A DNA stretch of 64,000 bases from Daucus carota subsp. sativus (Eukaryota; Streptophyta; Magnoliopsida; Apiales; Apiaceae). The notes beneath the pieces are model-generated. The model was not told where the DNA came from. It saw only the letters and a list, made by a program, of their open reading frames with translations, and made no database searches. Positions 21,435 to 34,895 of this stretch are shown here, piece after piece. Position numbers and translations under genes: made by a program. The stretch is taken from the NCBI RefSeq assembly GCF_001625215.2, contig NC_030385.2, positions 45,967,598 to 46,031,597 of the forward strand, given 5' to 3'. Each line of letters begins with the position of its first letter. Position 1 is the first letter of the stretch.

Positions 21435-24400
21435 ATGCTTAGATCACTATTTTTCAACCCCGTCTCAAGCTTTTCCTCTGTATCTCAATTGGGTTTCTCA
21501 AGATTCTTGATTTTCAACGAGATTACTGCGAGGAAATCAAGAATGGGGACTTCTTGTTACACGACGTCGTCTGGGCAGACAGCGAGGCTGCTGTTTAGGC
21601 AGCTGTTTGAGAAGGAGTCGTCGACTTATACTTACCTTCTTGCTGATGCTTCTCACCCCCAAAAGCCTGCTGTGGTTAGAATTTTTTTTTTACTCGAGTA
21701 TCTGATTGGTTTGTGTTTGTTTGATGTTTGGGATGACGGTGTCGGGTCTCGGGTCATGTCGGTTAATGTTTAAATTTTTGTGTTGTTTTAGACTTCACTA
21801 AAATTTGATTAAAATGATTGTCTAAAGAAACTTTTAGAAAAGTAAGTGTTGATAAACTAAATTTATGGAAAAATATTTCAGGTCAGATTCGTGTTGAGCG
21901 AATTGTAGTGGCTCATTTGTTGAGTTCTGCAAAATGTACTCGAACGGGTCATATTCGGGTTAAGTGAATAAACTGATGTGGGATGTTTTAGAACACTTGC
22001 CGATTCTAATCTCTATAGCTAGTTATTAGTATGCCCTTCTTGTTAGTGTTTTTATTCAGGTAGTACTTTGGAAAAATGAATTTGCCAAATACTCTTGATT
22101 GAGAAATTAGTGGCTTTTAGAAGATGCTTTCAATGTATCAGCTTCGTAAGTACTTGCTCAATTTTGCACTGTGATAAATCATTATGTTATTTGAAGGGTA
22201 ATTTGTAGTAAAAGTATGTTCCAATGGCGCTACTTGTAACCCGATGACTCAGAAATGTTGGTTCGAATTGTAAGTAACCACAGCCAACTAGCAACCGCCA
22301 CAGTAATGTGCCCATGTCGACCTGGGGGCTGGGGGTCCAGGATTTGTCAAGCAGGAAAGAAAATAAGAATTACACATCAAAAGTGAAATTTGGGGAAAAT
22401 GGATGAATCTTGATGCCAGTTATTTTTTACCAGCTAAGCTCGGACATGACATAAAATTATTTTTATTTATGTATATATCACATTATCAGTTCTACAATTT
22501 GACAATTTCACATTTTAGTAAGCTAATCAATATGTGGGATGCATCATTCATATGTGTCTTAATTTGTTATTTTCTAAATATAGTACAAAATTTCTAAATA
22601 TGGTACATGTTGGTTGGTTTGTGTCTTATTGTATGCAGTTGATTGATCCAGTAGACAAGACAGTTGAAAGAGATCTTGCGCTTATTAAAGATTTAGGTCT
22701 CAATCTTATTTATGCTATGAATACTCATGTACATGCTGATCATGTTACTGGTACTGGCTTAATTAAGGTGATTCTTTACTCTTTCCTTTTCATCACCTGA
22801 TGAATCTTTACCACGTGCACTGATCATTATTATATACTACCTCATGCAGACTAAGGTGCCTGATGTGAAATCTGTTATTTCTAGAGCAAGCAATGGTAAA
22901 GCTGATTGTTTGGTTGAACCCGGTGACAAAATCATTTTTGGGGATTTATTCTTGGAGGTAAGCCAGCATATGTTTTGTACAAGTTATTGTCTTCTAAGTT
23001 GAGTGGTATAATTAGTTAGTCAGGTAGCAGGTTATTTCATTTTAAGTTCAATTGGTTAGTCACTTAGTTGATTATGGATATTGCAAGTGAGCTGGGTATG
23101 GTTTCTCCTTTAAAATGTTAATGTTTTCCGGCATTAGGCAGGTACTAAAAAAGTTGCTTTATGAAATAGAGTAATTGTAATTCTGATGCAGTGCAGTAAG
23201 AACCAGTTATTAGTATTGGAAGAACCATGATCTAAAATCTGAGTATAAAGGTATAGAAACAACCCTAGTACCCTACGAAGTTATAACTATATGATTAGAA
23301 GCAATGCGAATAGTGATTTCAGAGAAGTTAAGGCTACAATTAACAACATGTTGGAAAGTGCTGTAGGGATTTAATGTTTTCATGTCTATTCAACTATGAT
23401 GCTAGTCAATTTTACATCCACATGACTCTATAGAAGCTTTTATTACAGGTTCGTAGTACTCCAGGTCATACATTAGGCTGTGTTACATACGTCACTGGTG
23501 ATGGACCTAATCAGCCTCAACCAAGGATGGCTTTCACAGGTGATGCTCTGTTGATTCGCGGATGTGGAAGAACTGATTTTCAGGTTTATTTTCTCAAGGA
23601 ATATTGCTTACCTGTTAGTTCATGTACATTTAATTAGAAGACATAGTAGGGTGTATCAGAATATTCATAGGACGACATTCCTATTTGGTGCCTATATTAG
23701 TAATTTGGTTATTAAATTTACAGTGGTCTAGTGTGTCTGCCTACTGAAGGATGGTAACTTATCTGATTTGATAAAATTACATTGCAGGGGGGAAGTTCAG
23801 TACAGCTGTATAAGTCGGTGCATTCCCAGGCAGGAATTTAATAATTATTGGCTTCTTTTTAGTTAAATTTCCTTTTAAAAAATATATATAAAAATCTTTT
23901 GTAATTTGTCAGCTATCCTTCATTATCTGATGAGGTTGGATCAATACTGATTTTTCTTGTTTCAATTGGCTGCAGATTTTTACATTGCCCAAAGATACAT
24001 TGGTGTGTCCTGCTCATGACTACAAAGGGTTTACTGTAAGGCTACAATAAATGCAATCAGTTTTAGTATGTCCATTATGAAAGTTGCTTGGCTAACTTGA
24101 TGTATTTTCCAGGTAAGTACTGTGGGAGAGGAGATGCAATATAATGCTCGTTTGACGAAAGATGAGGTGATCCTCCAACTTCTAACTGCTAATTGTGTCA
24201 TTTTCCTCCACTATAGTGCTGATGTCAGTCAGATGTTTCTTTTGGTATTTGGAACTCAGATTTGCAAAGTGTTTCTTTTACAGTGAAACATTTTGTGCTT
24301 CCTTCTAATTAGTGTGATGCAAATCTGGTATCTAGAAAAGAAAATAAGAGCCTTGGGACATTGTCATTGACATCATCTTTTTGATATCTTTATCATCTTT

Positions 24401-24938
24401 TCTTTAACTAACAGACAAGTTATAATTGGGCTCATTTAGCTTGTGCAATGCAGATGATTCTATTTTGTTCATTCTTTCTCCAATATGTTGTGAATCTATA
24501 TATATGATATTAACGTGTCATTAAAGAAATATTTTTAATGGATGAACTTCGTAATACTGCTACAGATGTGATTAATACAGATCCTCCCTAGAAGTGATTA
24601 TCACTGTACGAAAAATGTGCCCATATAATTATTTTTATGTTCTTAACTTACTCTTATTAAACTGTTCTGAATGATTTATGGAAAATTTACTGTTGCAGGA
24701 AACTTTCAAGAAGATCATGGAGAGTAAGTATTCACCGCTCATTTTGTTTTCATAACTAGCACAACTTTAAGAATCCCCCCTTTTCCTGAAGAAAACATTT
24801 AATATACTTAAATAAAAAACTTACAAGTGCATAATCTATGCAGACTTGAACTTACCCTATCCAAAGATGATTGACATAGCTGTGCCCGCAAATATGGTTT
24901 GTGGATTGCAAGATCCGAGTGTTAGTGCTAGCATCTGA
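21435..24938 (+). CDS. ETHE1: Persulfide dioxygenase ETHE1-like, mitochondrial (9 exons)
   Basis: Exons: 21435-21674, 22639-22767, 22850-22957, 23449-23583, 23788-23829, 23976-24035, 24113-24166, 24699-24723, 24844-24938; together 295 residues, the usual plant length. The enzyme is a metallo-beta-lactamase-fold dioxygenase that oxidises glutathione persulfide to sulfite in mitochondria during sulfide and sulfur amino acid breakdown. The N-terminus is Ser/Phe/Arg-rich, a likely mitochondrial presequence. The metal site is visible: THVHADH (109-115), [25 protein letters not shown] and PAHDYKG. The C-terminus [18 protein letters not shown] matches the family. All introns are GT-AG except the fifth (23830-23975), which starts GC. 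No key residue is missing. Confidence 0.93.
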
Positions 24939-26102
24939 GTTTCCACTTTCCAGCCAACTCATTGCACTTGATGAGCTTGATAATTTCATCCGACGTGACT
25001 GGCACTAAGCTAATGTACAAAAGGCCGCGTCATCTCCCTGACAAGTATAAAACTCCACGAATATAGTATTTCTGGTAAAAATGATTAATAAACCGCACAC
25101 AAGCTGTGCATGTGTTCAATAGATTGTGCAACTGGTACTGATACTGATTATGTGAACGGCTTAAATCAATATCTATTCGTGTAATGGTTTTTGTTTGATC
25201 AATAATGGTTGATCTTCGATGTACAAGTGATCAAGGAGTATATGTACATTATTGTTCATGGAGTCGATGGGGGTAAAAACAGAGCTGGAAGAGGTTTCAA
25301 GCTGAATCATCAGCTTCAGTATATTGCTGTAGATTCTCCATCATACCAAACACATTATATCAACCTTGCAGATGAGATTCAAAATCCTGCAATTTTAATA
25401 AGCAAAAGGACCACATTTTAGAGACCCAAGTAAAACCAAATTTACGGGCCTTAAAGTAATACAGTAATATTATTGTTATAAAATTATTAGTAATATTAAT
25501 GAACAATCAAATTTGTAGGTGCAAAATCATAAATATTTCCGCTGCATAATATTGCAAATTTTTGAAGGAATATATACATATCTACCAAAATTCGAAGACT
25601 TCTGGATTTGTGTTTCAACGGTGTGACCTCGAACTTGAAAAATGATTTTTGTTTAACTAATTCACGGGTTCGATTCTTCGTTCAAACGCTGTCGAATTTT
25701 AAACAGAAAGTACAATCCAAAATATATCAAATTAGGAATAATTATAGTACTGTAAACCTCGGGCTGTTTTTGTCTCCCGGCCGTCCCTCTAAATGTCCGC
25801 TTGGATTATAGCAACTATCAAACTTCAGACAACGAGTTCTGCTGGACATTGGCAAAAACATGAGAATCATCCTATTTATGCCTTCAAATAACCGATGTTT
25901 GATTTTTTAACAAACACTAATTGATCAATAAAGCGTCAATTATATAAAACTGAGTTTGTCTCTCAATCTTGCTAAATTGTCTCAAGTGCCCGTGACGGAA
26001 AATTTTATTACATGAGATACTAGTGACAGCGTCATAAAGAGAATGAACTAGTACACTTCAGACCCATCATATGGTGCTAACAATTGTTATTAGCCATTGA
26101 AC
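24939..26102. other. ETHE1 3' flank and intergenic, no gene seen
   Basis: The first 300-400 bases are probably 3' UTR. The open frames at 25209-25421 and 25608-25811 have no recognisable domain. Confidence 0.5.
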
Positions 26103-26282
26103 ATGGATGCAACCCAAGTATTATTAGTAGCAATCACAATTGCTCTAGTAGCAATAGTAAGTCCATTCTACAAAGCATTGAAATGGCTATGGGTCAAACC
26201 CAAGAAGCTAGAGAAGTACCTGAACTGGCTATGGTTCAACAAGTTTCATTTCATTTATAATTTCCATAAGGCCAAGTTTTAA
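26103..26282 (+). pseudogene. Truncated 5' copy of the CYP72A gene
   Basis: ATG 26103 opens MDATQVLLVAITIALVAIV… and PKKLEKYL, matching the membrane anchor and the PRKLEKYL hinge of the intact P450 530 bases downstream, including the 20 bases before the ATG (AATTGTTATTAGCCATTGAA). Homology stops near base 26225, right after the EKYL codons, and unrelated sequence runs to a stop. No heme or oxygen-binding region is present. It is a 5' relic of a local duplication. Confidence 0.8.
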
Positions 26283-26631
26283 AAATAACCAAGAGGACTT
26301 AACCACAACAATAGAAAACAATATAGCAATACATAATTACATATTATGCCCTATAATTACAATAATCACAACAATATAGCAATTAGCATAATATAGATAA
26401 CAATCCACATTGAAAATGCCCACTTAAGTTGTATAGCAATTATCAAACATTAGAAAAAGTTTTCTCCGAGGCCACGGCACAAACGTGAAAAGCATCCATA
26501 TATATTAGTAATAAATAAGGTTTGTCAGTATGTAGTTTGTCTTGAGCACCTAGTGATAAACATCAGCTGGACTTTATAACACAAGAAAACACCCTTTACA
26601 TAGGGCTGGCAATTGTTATTAGCCATTGAAT

Positions 26632-29007
26632 ATGGATGCAACCAAAGCATTCTTGATAGCAATCTCTATTGCTGTGATAACAGTTATCGGTATATTCTAC
26701 AGAGTCTTGAACTGGGTATGGCTCAGACCCAGGAAGCTCGAGAAGTACCTAAAAGAGCAAGGTTTCAAAGGAAACGCCTACAGGCTTGTTCTCGGGGACA
26801 TGGGGGAGTATGCAAGCATGATAAAACAGGAGCAACCTAGACAGATCAAATTCTCCGAAAATGTATCACTGCATGCTTTGCCCTATGCCCACCACATTAT
26901 CAACAAATTCGGTATGCTTATTCATATATATGGGGTGTATTATGAGTTGCAGGATTCAAGTCTAAACACTTGATCTTACGATTTAGAGCTATAGCTAGTT
27001 AAGAAATATTTCTCTGCTACCTAAGTTTTAGGCCAGTATTCTGAAAATGTAAGTCTTACTACTCTTATTGCCTTAAATTTCAGGTAAGAACTCATATATG
27101 TGGTGGGGGATGTACCCAAGACTAAACATCCTAGATCCTGAACTAATCAAAGAGATCATGACAAAGCCTAATGTATTCCAGAAGCCACATCCTAACCCGC
27201 TCGGTAACTTGATTACGGGTGGCCTTTTGGCCACTGAGGGTGAGAAATGGACTAAGCATCGGAAACTAATTAATCCAGCGTTCCACCTAGAAATGTTAAA
27301 GGTAACTTCTATTGAATCAGAAAGGAACAAACACATTACTATACTAGCAATCTTTAATTTAATGAAAAGAAATACAATCATCAGTATACAAGGGTTTGCT
27401 GAAAATAATCTCGTTCATCTTTGGTAGAATATGTTACCCGCTATTCATTTATGTTGTGGCGAGATGATCAACAAATGGGAAATGCTAGTCTTGACAACAG
27501 GAAGTTCACGAGAGGTTGATGTATGGCCCTATCTTCAAGATTTATCTGGGGATGTGATATCTCGAACAGCATTTGGAAGTAGCCATGAAGAAGGTAGAAA
27601 AATATTTCTCCTGCAGAAAGAGCAAGTTGATCTAGCAATTCATCTTATCAAATTTAGTTTCACCCCCGGATATAGGTAACATTCAAGTTCCTGCAAACAC
27701 GATAGACTTTGTAAGGCATAGATTTTAGCAGTGTTAGTGGCATATTATTATACAGTTACTTAACTATGAAAGATATGGTTAGGTACATCCCAACAAAAGC
27801 AAACAAGAGAATGAAGCAAGTATGCATTGAATTACAGGCTCTGCTAAGCGGTATTATCACTAAAAGAGAGAAGGCATTGGAAACAGAAGTCAACAATGAT
27901 GACTTACTTGGTATTTTAATGGAATCAAATTACAGAGAGATCAAAGAACAGGGCATAGGATTGAGCATCCAAGAGGTGATAGATGAGTGCAAACTATTTT
28001 ATTTTGCAGGGTCAGAGACAACATCAAATGTACTCGTATGGACAATGATCTTGTTGAGTTTACATCCAGAATGGCAAACTCGTGCAAGAGAAGAAGTTTT
28101 ACAAGTTTTGGGGAACAAAACTCCCGACTTAGATGGACTAAATCGTCTCAAAATAGTAAGAATCTGAGAACTAAAATTCAACACAGATAATTTACTCTCA
28201 ACAGTTTCTCAGTTGCACACACATAAAAAGGTCAATGGCATTTAGAAAAATATTTTTTTTTATGACCCTGTAAACCTCTGAACGAATAATAAGGGAAAAG
28301 GCTGCTTGCAAAATTGTTGGAATGGATGTTGGACACATGGACACATCTCCTTCCCATATTAAAATCGATTTCCTTCAAGTCAACTAGTTCAGCTCAATCT
28401 CTTTAAAAAATTCAGTGCCTAATTAGTTGGGAAATATACCAATTAACTTATTAAATTCCCAATTATTTCTGTCACCATGTGGACATATATTGTTAATCAT
28501 TCATAAATGTATACAGATCACGAACATATCTCTGTTGATAGCACTAAATCCAGTCTAATATTTCTAACTCCTTGACTGTAGGTAACAATGATATTACAGG
28601 AGGTGCTAAGGTTGTATCCTCCAGCAGCTTTGCTCATTCGTGACACTCCTCAGAACGCTAAACTAGGAGATATTAATATTCCAGCAGGCGTGGGATTAAC
28701 GGTGCCTGTAATCTTACTTCACTATGACCATGAACTATGGGGAACAGATGCACATGAATTCAAACCACAGAGATTTTCTGGAGGAGTTCTGGGTGCAACT
28801 AAGGGCAAATTCTCATATATTCCTTTTGGAGGGGGTCCCCGAATATGCATTGGGCAGAACTTTGCAATGATTGAAGCGAAAATGGCATTATCAATGATCC
28901 TAATGACCTTCATCTTTGAACTTTCACCACACTATAAGCATGCTCCGTTTCCTATTCTAACACTTCAACCTCAACATGGAGCTCCAATGATATTGCACAG
29001 ACTCTAG
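26632..29007 (+). CDS. Cytochrome P450, CYP72A subfamily (5 exons)
   Basis: Exons: 26632-26911, 27084-27301, 27428-27675, 27783-28155, 28582-29007; total 514 residues, the usual length. An N-terminal ER anchor (about 6-24) is followed by WVWLRPRKLEKYL. Then: the helix-C type WTKHRKLINPAFH, oxygen-binding AGSETT (324-329), ExxR in QEVLRLYPP (E380, R383), PERF-equivalent KPQRF, and heme loop PFGGGPRICIGQ with Cys462. All key residues are present. The sequence pattern and the five-exon layout fit CYP72A enzymes, which hydroxylate or oxidise terpenoids (secologanin formation, triterpenoid saponins, gibberellin catabolism in different plants). The substrate cannot be told from sequence. Intron 2 (27302-27427) is short and its 3' end TTTGGTAG is the weakest junction. 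A truncated copy precedes it. Confidence 0.9.
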
Positions 29008-29425
29008 AGTGAATTACAAGTTACATGAAGTATGTAAGCTCTGATATTTTGTTATTTTGTTCTTACAAGAGAAAGAGAGATGGTTCAATAAAATTCTAAT
29101 ATATGGAGGTTCTTTTCCAATATATATTTGGCCAAACAGTGAGCTATGTGCAAAGTGTACTACAATTTTTATTCCGAAATATTTTTTCACTGAGCGCAAC
29201 TGTTGCACAAACCGGTCTTCTAGTAGTAGGCAGCATTAATCTCCATTCAAACAATTCATATAATAATATACACTGTTGGAACATGTCACCAAACACACTC
29301 AATTACCAGGGAAAGATTGGCTCGGCATGTATTTACGACATAAGCAGTACATATAAAATAAGTACCTCTCGATGCTAATCGTTTTCAATATGATATCCTT
29401 ATAGCTGTACAGATACACATGCCTA

Positions 29426-31295
29426 CTACTGGTCCAGCCATCCAAAACCATCTGGCGGCCATAACTGCAAATCAAGCAACATTTGGTTAAAGTAAAATCC
29501 TGGGCTACGAAATAAAATAAAAAATGAGATTCTAAATGTAAAATGTAAATTTAACGCAAACAACCCACCACAATCCCGCAAAAGGAAATTAAAACGATAG
29601 ATAAATGATACTCAGCCCGGAGAAATAAACATGTAGTCCCCTAGAGAGTATCAGCACGTAAAACGAGCGAGAGTGATGGGGTGTTGAGAGAGATCTACAA
29701 ACAATTATAAAAGCAGTAACAGCTCTTAAGCACAGTACATAAATGCTCCTTCTATCACCTCAAAATCCACGGCTTGACCCCAAAATATGTACAACCTTCA
29801 TCATTTGCAACAGAAAGTGCAAAACAAAAGGGGTCCGGGAGGAATTGTTTACAAACACGAAGGCCTTAATTAATTTATGTAATGTTTGAATCACATCAAG
29901 GAAAAGGCATTGACCTCCGCATTTACAAATTCCATTTCCTTGTTATAAATAGATTTATACCAATAGTTAGTATTTGGCAATACACTCAACACTAAAGGCT
30001 AAAATCGTAGAAAATTAATGTACTCAAACTCCAGATATTGGACTAGATATGCAAGAAAGAAGTACTTACTCTACAAAAAACTTTGCCATGGATTAGACCA
30101 TAAGGAACAGGCCCAAAATGCCGAGAATCTTTAGATGCATAAATGTTATCCCCTTGAATCCAAACATGCCCCTTTGGGACCTAGAACTCAAACCAAACAT
30201 TTCCAAATTAATTAAGTTACTATGAATTTATACAAACCAGAGAAATATTCCTTCAGCCTACAGAAAAGGTATAAGTGGCAGAAGGATACATATAACAGAT
30301 TATGAAGTATTAGCTTCTAACTTTAATCATAATAGATATAGCTACTTTAAGATAAGAAACTGCAGCAACTATCACACAAGCACGCAATTGTGTAGGTGAT
30401 CCATATGTCAACATTAGTTCAGCTAAGCATAATTGCTTCATCAATAAGTTGTTTAGAACCGATTCCTATATATGTGGAAACTTAAGTCTGTTACTTATTC
30501 ACCACATCTTAATTGACACCATACTCTGAGCGTACTAATCTACTTTGAATTGCTAAAGCTTACAACTTTACTACTTTCCCATTACTAAATAATTATTTCT
30601 GTCAAGATTTGATTACACCCAAGCAAGAACAACCAAAAAGTCCAATCTTTTCATCACCCAAAGCTGCATTCAAACATCAAAATTACTTCCATACTAGTAA
30701 AATCCAATCTTTGTATCCTTACTTGCATCCCCCTATACTAAAAAACCTAACATATTGAAAAAAAATATATAGTAAACATATAATATCCCAAAAAAGACTA
30801 ATCTTGAAAATTCACATTCCAATTCATCAATGTAGCTACTAAAATCAAAAAAGCATCATACCACAATAGTTCGATAATTGCCCGACCCGAAAGAGGGGTC
30901 AACTAAAAAAGCAACCTTATCACCCTCCAAGCCCAAAATCCTCTTAGTAACAGTTTTTCTAGGGTTTTCAGGTGAGCTAACAAGAACCACATCTCCAACA
31001 CTCAATTTCCCAAATCTTGATGATATATGCTCAGCCAATATTACATCACCAGTTAAATTCATAGTTGGAAGCATACTTGGCCCATGAACCTTAATCACAT
31101 CAAACATAACATAAGATTATCTAGCTAACAGTATTAGTTTCAAGAAACATAAAGACAGGAAAAAGGAACAAGACAACGTACGATGATAGGGGAACAAATG
31201 TACTTGTCTGTGATGTGGAGAAGACAGAGGAATTTCCCGAAGATTAATGTCTGGTTCAGAGCTTCTTTCACCAATGGCTTCATTCTTGCAAACAT
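29426..31295 (-). CDS. IMP1: Mitochondrial inner membrane protease subunit 1 (IMP1-like, 4 exons)
   Basis: On the minus strand: exon 1 31295-31182, exon 2 31089-30862, exon 3 30180-30070, exon 4 29464-29426; all phase 0 and GT-AG; 163 residues. It is an S26 type-I signal peptidase homologue that removes sorting signals on the outer face of the inner membrane. The catalytic Ser43 lies in HGPSMLPT and Lys87 in [11 protein letters not shown]. The family box GHVWIQGDN is in exon 3, followed by [19 protein letters not shown], and the short [11 protein letters not shown] end closes the protein. A hydrophobic stretch near residues 16-28 is the membrane anchor. The first exon ([15 protein letters not shown]…) is less conserved but fits length and phase. 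It is 3'-to-3' with the CYP72A gene, 418 bases apart. Confidence 0.88.
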
Positions 31296-32305
31296 GTCTA
31301 TGTTTTTCCCTCTGTCTACTTACAATTCGGATAACATCATCGCATCATATACTACCATTAATATATTTTTTAAAAAATATACTTTTTTATTTGGATAATT
31401 TATTCCCTGTATCAGTACCATCATATTCGATCAGGATTTTTGGGAATTTTTTCAGATTTAAATTTAATGAGATTTTAAATACTATAACAGAATTTAGAAT
31501 TGTTTAATCAAATTGTTACATTATTTTTAAAATTTTGAAGATAGTTAATCAGATTCTTAAATTTATTTCAAAAAATTTATGATATTTACCTAAAATTATC
31601 TAAAGTCAGATGAAATTTAAAAATTAATATAATATTCAAAATATGTACCCCAAGAATTAATTAGTATTCATATGTTTCTTAAAATCTCTCAAAAGTTGTT
31701 GAAACTTAAGAATATTGTGTTCAGATCTAACCACATGGCATAGATTTTAATTTGTTTTGATCCGGTCAAAAACAAAATTAGTGATTAATAATACTAAAAG
31801 TCATAAACTATTATTATCATATTTTACTGAAATGAATAATACCAACTCAGTTTTTCCTTTTTTTTTACTAAAACTTTTTCCTCCATTGCCACGAAGAGAG
31901 AGTAGTAGTTTGTGTTTAAATGCATGCTAGGGATTTTAACAGGTAGCAGAAACCTTGCATAGGCAGTTGGCCACCACACAAAAAATTAACCATAATGTTT
32001 TTGCCAAGTCAGGCATCTCAAACATCCGTTGTGTGCAATAATAATTGAATATATAATCAAGTATAGTGAATCTATAGTGTGAATGTAAGCTTATACACAA
32101 ATATTGGGGAGTTGCTACAGGCCTAGCTCCTTACATATCAAGATCAATACAAATCCCGGCTTTTACATTGTCATCCTGATATGAGTGACAACTTATTGTG
32201 GCCACTGAGGGTTTAACTTGAGCCCGGCTCTTCTTGCTTAGTTAATCATAGCGGAGAATAGCTAGATTTGTCTAAGCACGCTGTTTTGCTCAAAAAATCT
32301 GTTGT
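31296..32305. other. Intergenic between IMP1 and SPS, no gene seen
   Basis: AT-rich. The left part is the IMP1 upstream region; about 32050-32305 is probably the 3' UTR of the solanesyl diphosphate synthase gene. Confidence 0.5.
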
Positions 32306-34895
32306 CTAGTCAATTCTCTCGAGATTATACTTCACCATTCCCTCAAGTGCTAGTCGAAAGGCACTCTGAGGAAGGCATTGCAGACTTTTGATAGCTAGGT
32401 CAGCTTTCTCTTTTGCAAGATTCTGAGCTCTCTCAATTCCTCCGCAGCTCTTGACTAGCTCTATAGCCTCATCCAGTGAACCAGTCTCACAAAATTCTGA
32501 TTCTATAATATCCCTTAGTCTTGGAACTTTTTCAAGTGCAAAAATCACCGGGGCGGTCAGGTTTCCTTTTGACAAATCACTCCCTGCTGGCTTCCCCAAT
32601 TGCTCTGCTGACTGTGTAAAATCTAATATGTCATCAACAACCTGGAAGGATAAACCGAGGTTCTTGCCATATTGATACATATGCTCACAAACATCACTAT
32701 CAACCCCACTAAAAATGGCAGCTCCTTTTGTGCTAGCAGCAATTAAAGAAGCTGTTTTATAGTAGCTCTTGATCAAATACTCATCAAGTTCAACATCACA
32801 GTCAAACAAGCTGGACGCCTGCTTTATTTCACCACTAGCAAAATCTTTAATAACCTGCAATCATTATCAACGATTATACAAATGTGCATTAGGGTTATAT
32901 TTACTTCATCATTTAATTCAAAGACAAGATCAGGATTAAACAAGGCATGTATACATACTTGGCTGATGAGTTTGATGACTTCAAGGTTTTCAAGATTAGC
33001 CAGGTACCATGATGACTGTGCAAACATGAAATCCCCTGCCAATACAGCAACTCGGGTACCATAAAGTTGATGAACGGTTTCTTGTCCTGCATACAAACAA
33101 CTTGAGATTCTTAGTAAAGATCATTCGTCAGTCGCTAAGGAACCATAATGATTAAAAAGTCGAAACCTTCGTAGGTCGTGGCTTACCTCTCCGCATATCA
33201 CTTTCGTCAAGTACATCGTCATGTATTAAGCTTGCCGTATGGATCATTTCAATGATCTCTGCTAAGCGTCTATGCTCTTTGGTAAGTTCCCTAAATTTCA
33301 AACAATTTGTTATCAATACTGATGCCGAGTTAGTTCTTTATACCAGTGATTATGCAAATAAGATAGTCCACTATAACTTACTTCAAGCCTACAAATTCTG
33401 CCGTGGCTCTTGACACTAGGAACACCAGAGCTGGTCTCATCCTCTTTCCACCAGCACTAAAGATCTGTTCAGCTGCTGACATCAACACTGGATTTTCTGC
33501 ACCAACAATCTAGCAGCTGAACTTCATCAGATACACAGCATGTATGGAGATGTGGAAGAGAGCAAAAACATATTAAAGAATCTTATTGAAGATTAAAAAT
33601 CAGTGTTAAAAGAGGCCCTTTTGCATTGAAGGCAGATGAATGCAATACAACAATTTGTAGAGATCAAGGAGTCCAGGTTTAGGTAAACATAATATATGTA
33701 TAGTAAATAAAGGCAAGCTATACTAGTCGTAATTCAATTGCTACTAAACTGTAACCTAACATATGAAAATAGGACAGTGTTCTGTCAAAAAAGAACAGGA
33801 ATGCATTATCAACTGTTTACAGCCTAAACCACTAGAGTCAATTGCATGAATATAACGGTAAACAATACCTTTGATATACCATCAGGAATTGTAACTACTT
33901 CTAGGACAACACTACTTTTTCTTTTTTTTGCTAAATTAGTACAACACTTGCTCCAAGTTCAACCAAGTATTAAACAAAGTCACCACATGCGTAGAAAACA
34001 AAGAAGTTTTTCATCCATCCAATATCAAAATTAATGGATGGCCAACTAGAAATGCAATAATTTTAACTTGTATTAAGTACTGTCCAGAAAATTATTCAAA
34101 TTAACCAAAGCTGCAATCAGGTTTGTCTATTTTCTCACACAACAATTCAAAATACTGGTTATTTGCCTCACCACTACTCCATCTTACATTTTGCCATACC
34201 AGTCACTCTCACTCACTATTGCAGTTGCCAATGCATAAAATTGCTCAGAATTTACAGTTACATTTCATAAACCTAACAAAATCAAACTGCACGTACAATA
34301 GAGTCTTGAAAAGTATTTATTAGCTTCCACAAAGCACCTGGCTTTGACAGTTATGAGTTATCACATAAAATGTTTAAGTGTAAACTGCAATGGTAATACC
34401 ACAGGACTACAATTCAAGGCATACAAATACAAAAAAACATTTATCGCATACTCACCGACTGTAAATTGTTGTTCAATACCAACAAGTCATCAGCAACAAT
34501 TTCAAACAAATTCTTCACTGAAACTGACTTCGAGTTTCTTGATTCTGTTTTAAGCTCAATTACTGGTGCAGGAACTGATTCAGCAAAAACAAGACCAAAC
34601 TCAATCAAGACCACAACTTTAACAACTAAAAACAATACAAACAAACAAACACAATCCACAAAATAGCAATACCATTCACAAAAGCCTCAGGGGTTTTGGT
34701 AGAAACAACTCTACAGCTACCAAAGTCCCTCCTGAAACACAGCCATTTTCTAGCTCCAAACTCATATTTAACCCTCCTAAGCACACCCTTTGAAGAATTC
34801 CTCACCAAATATGAAGCATTTGAAGAACAGCCACAAGCCACAAAATCTAAACCACTTCTTCCAAACTCCAGATTATGGCTTGTCATTGACAACAT
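32306..34895 (-). CDS. SPS: Solanesyl (long-chain polyprenyl) diphosphate synthase, plastid type (6 exons)
   Basis: Exons on the minus strand: 34895-34673, 34574-34456, 33509-33382, 33290-33187, 33086-32959, 32854-32306; 416 residues. It is a trans-prenyltransferase that elongates with IPP to make the C45 side chain of plastoquinone-9. Both Asp-rich motifs are intact: HDDVLDESD (DDVLD 181-185) and VVDDILDFT (DDILD 308-312). Also present are GAGGKRMRP-like [33 protein letters not shown] and the C-terminus [13 protein letters not shown], as in plant plastid SPS1/SPS2. The first exon is a Ser/Arg-rich transit peptide with ACGC near the start. Start at 34895 (MLSMTS); the second Met at 34886 is equally possible and closer to Arabidopsis. 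The acceptor of exon 2 may instead be 12 bases further in. Confidence 0.92.
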
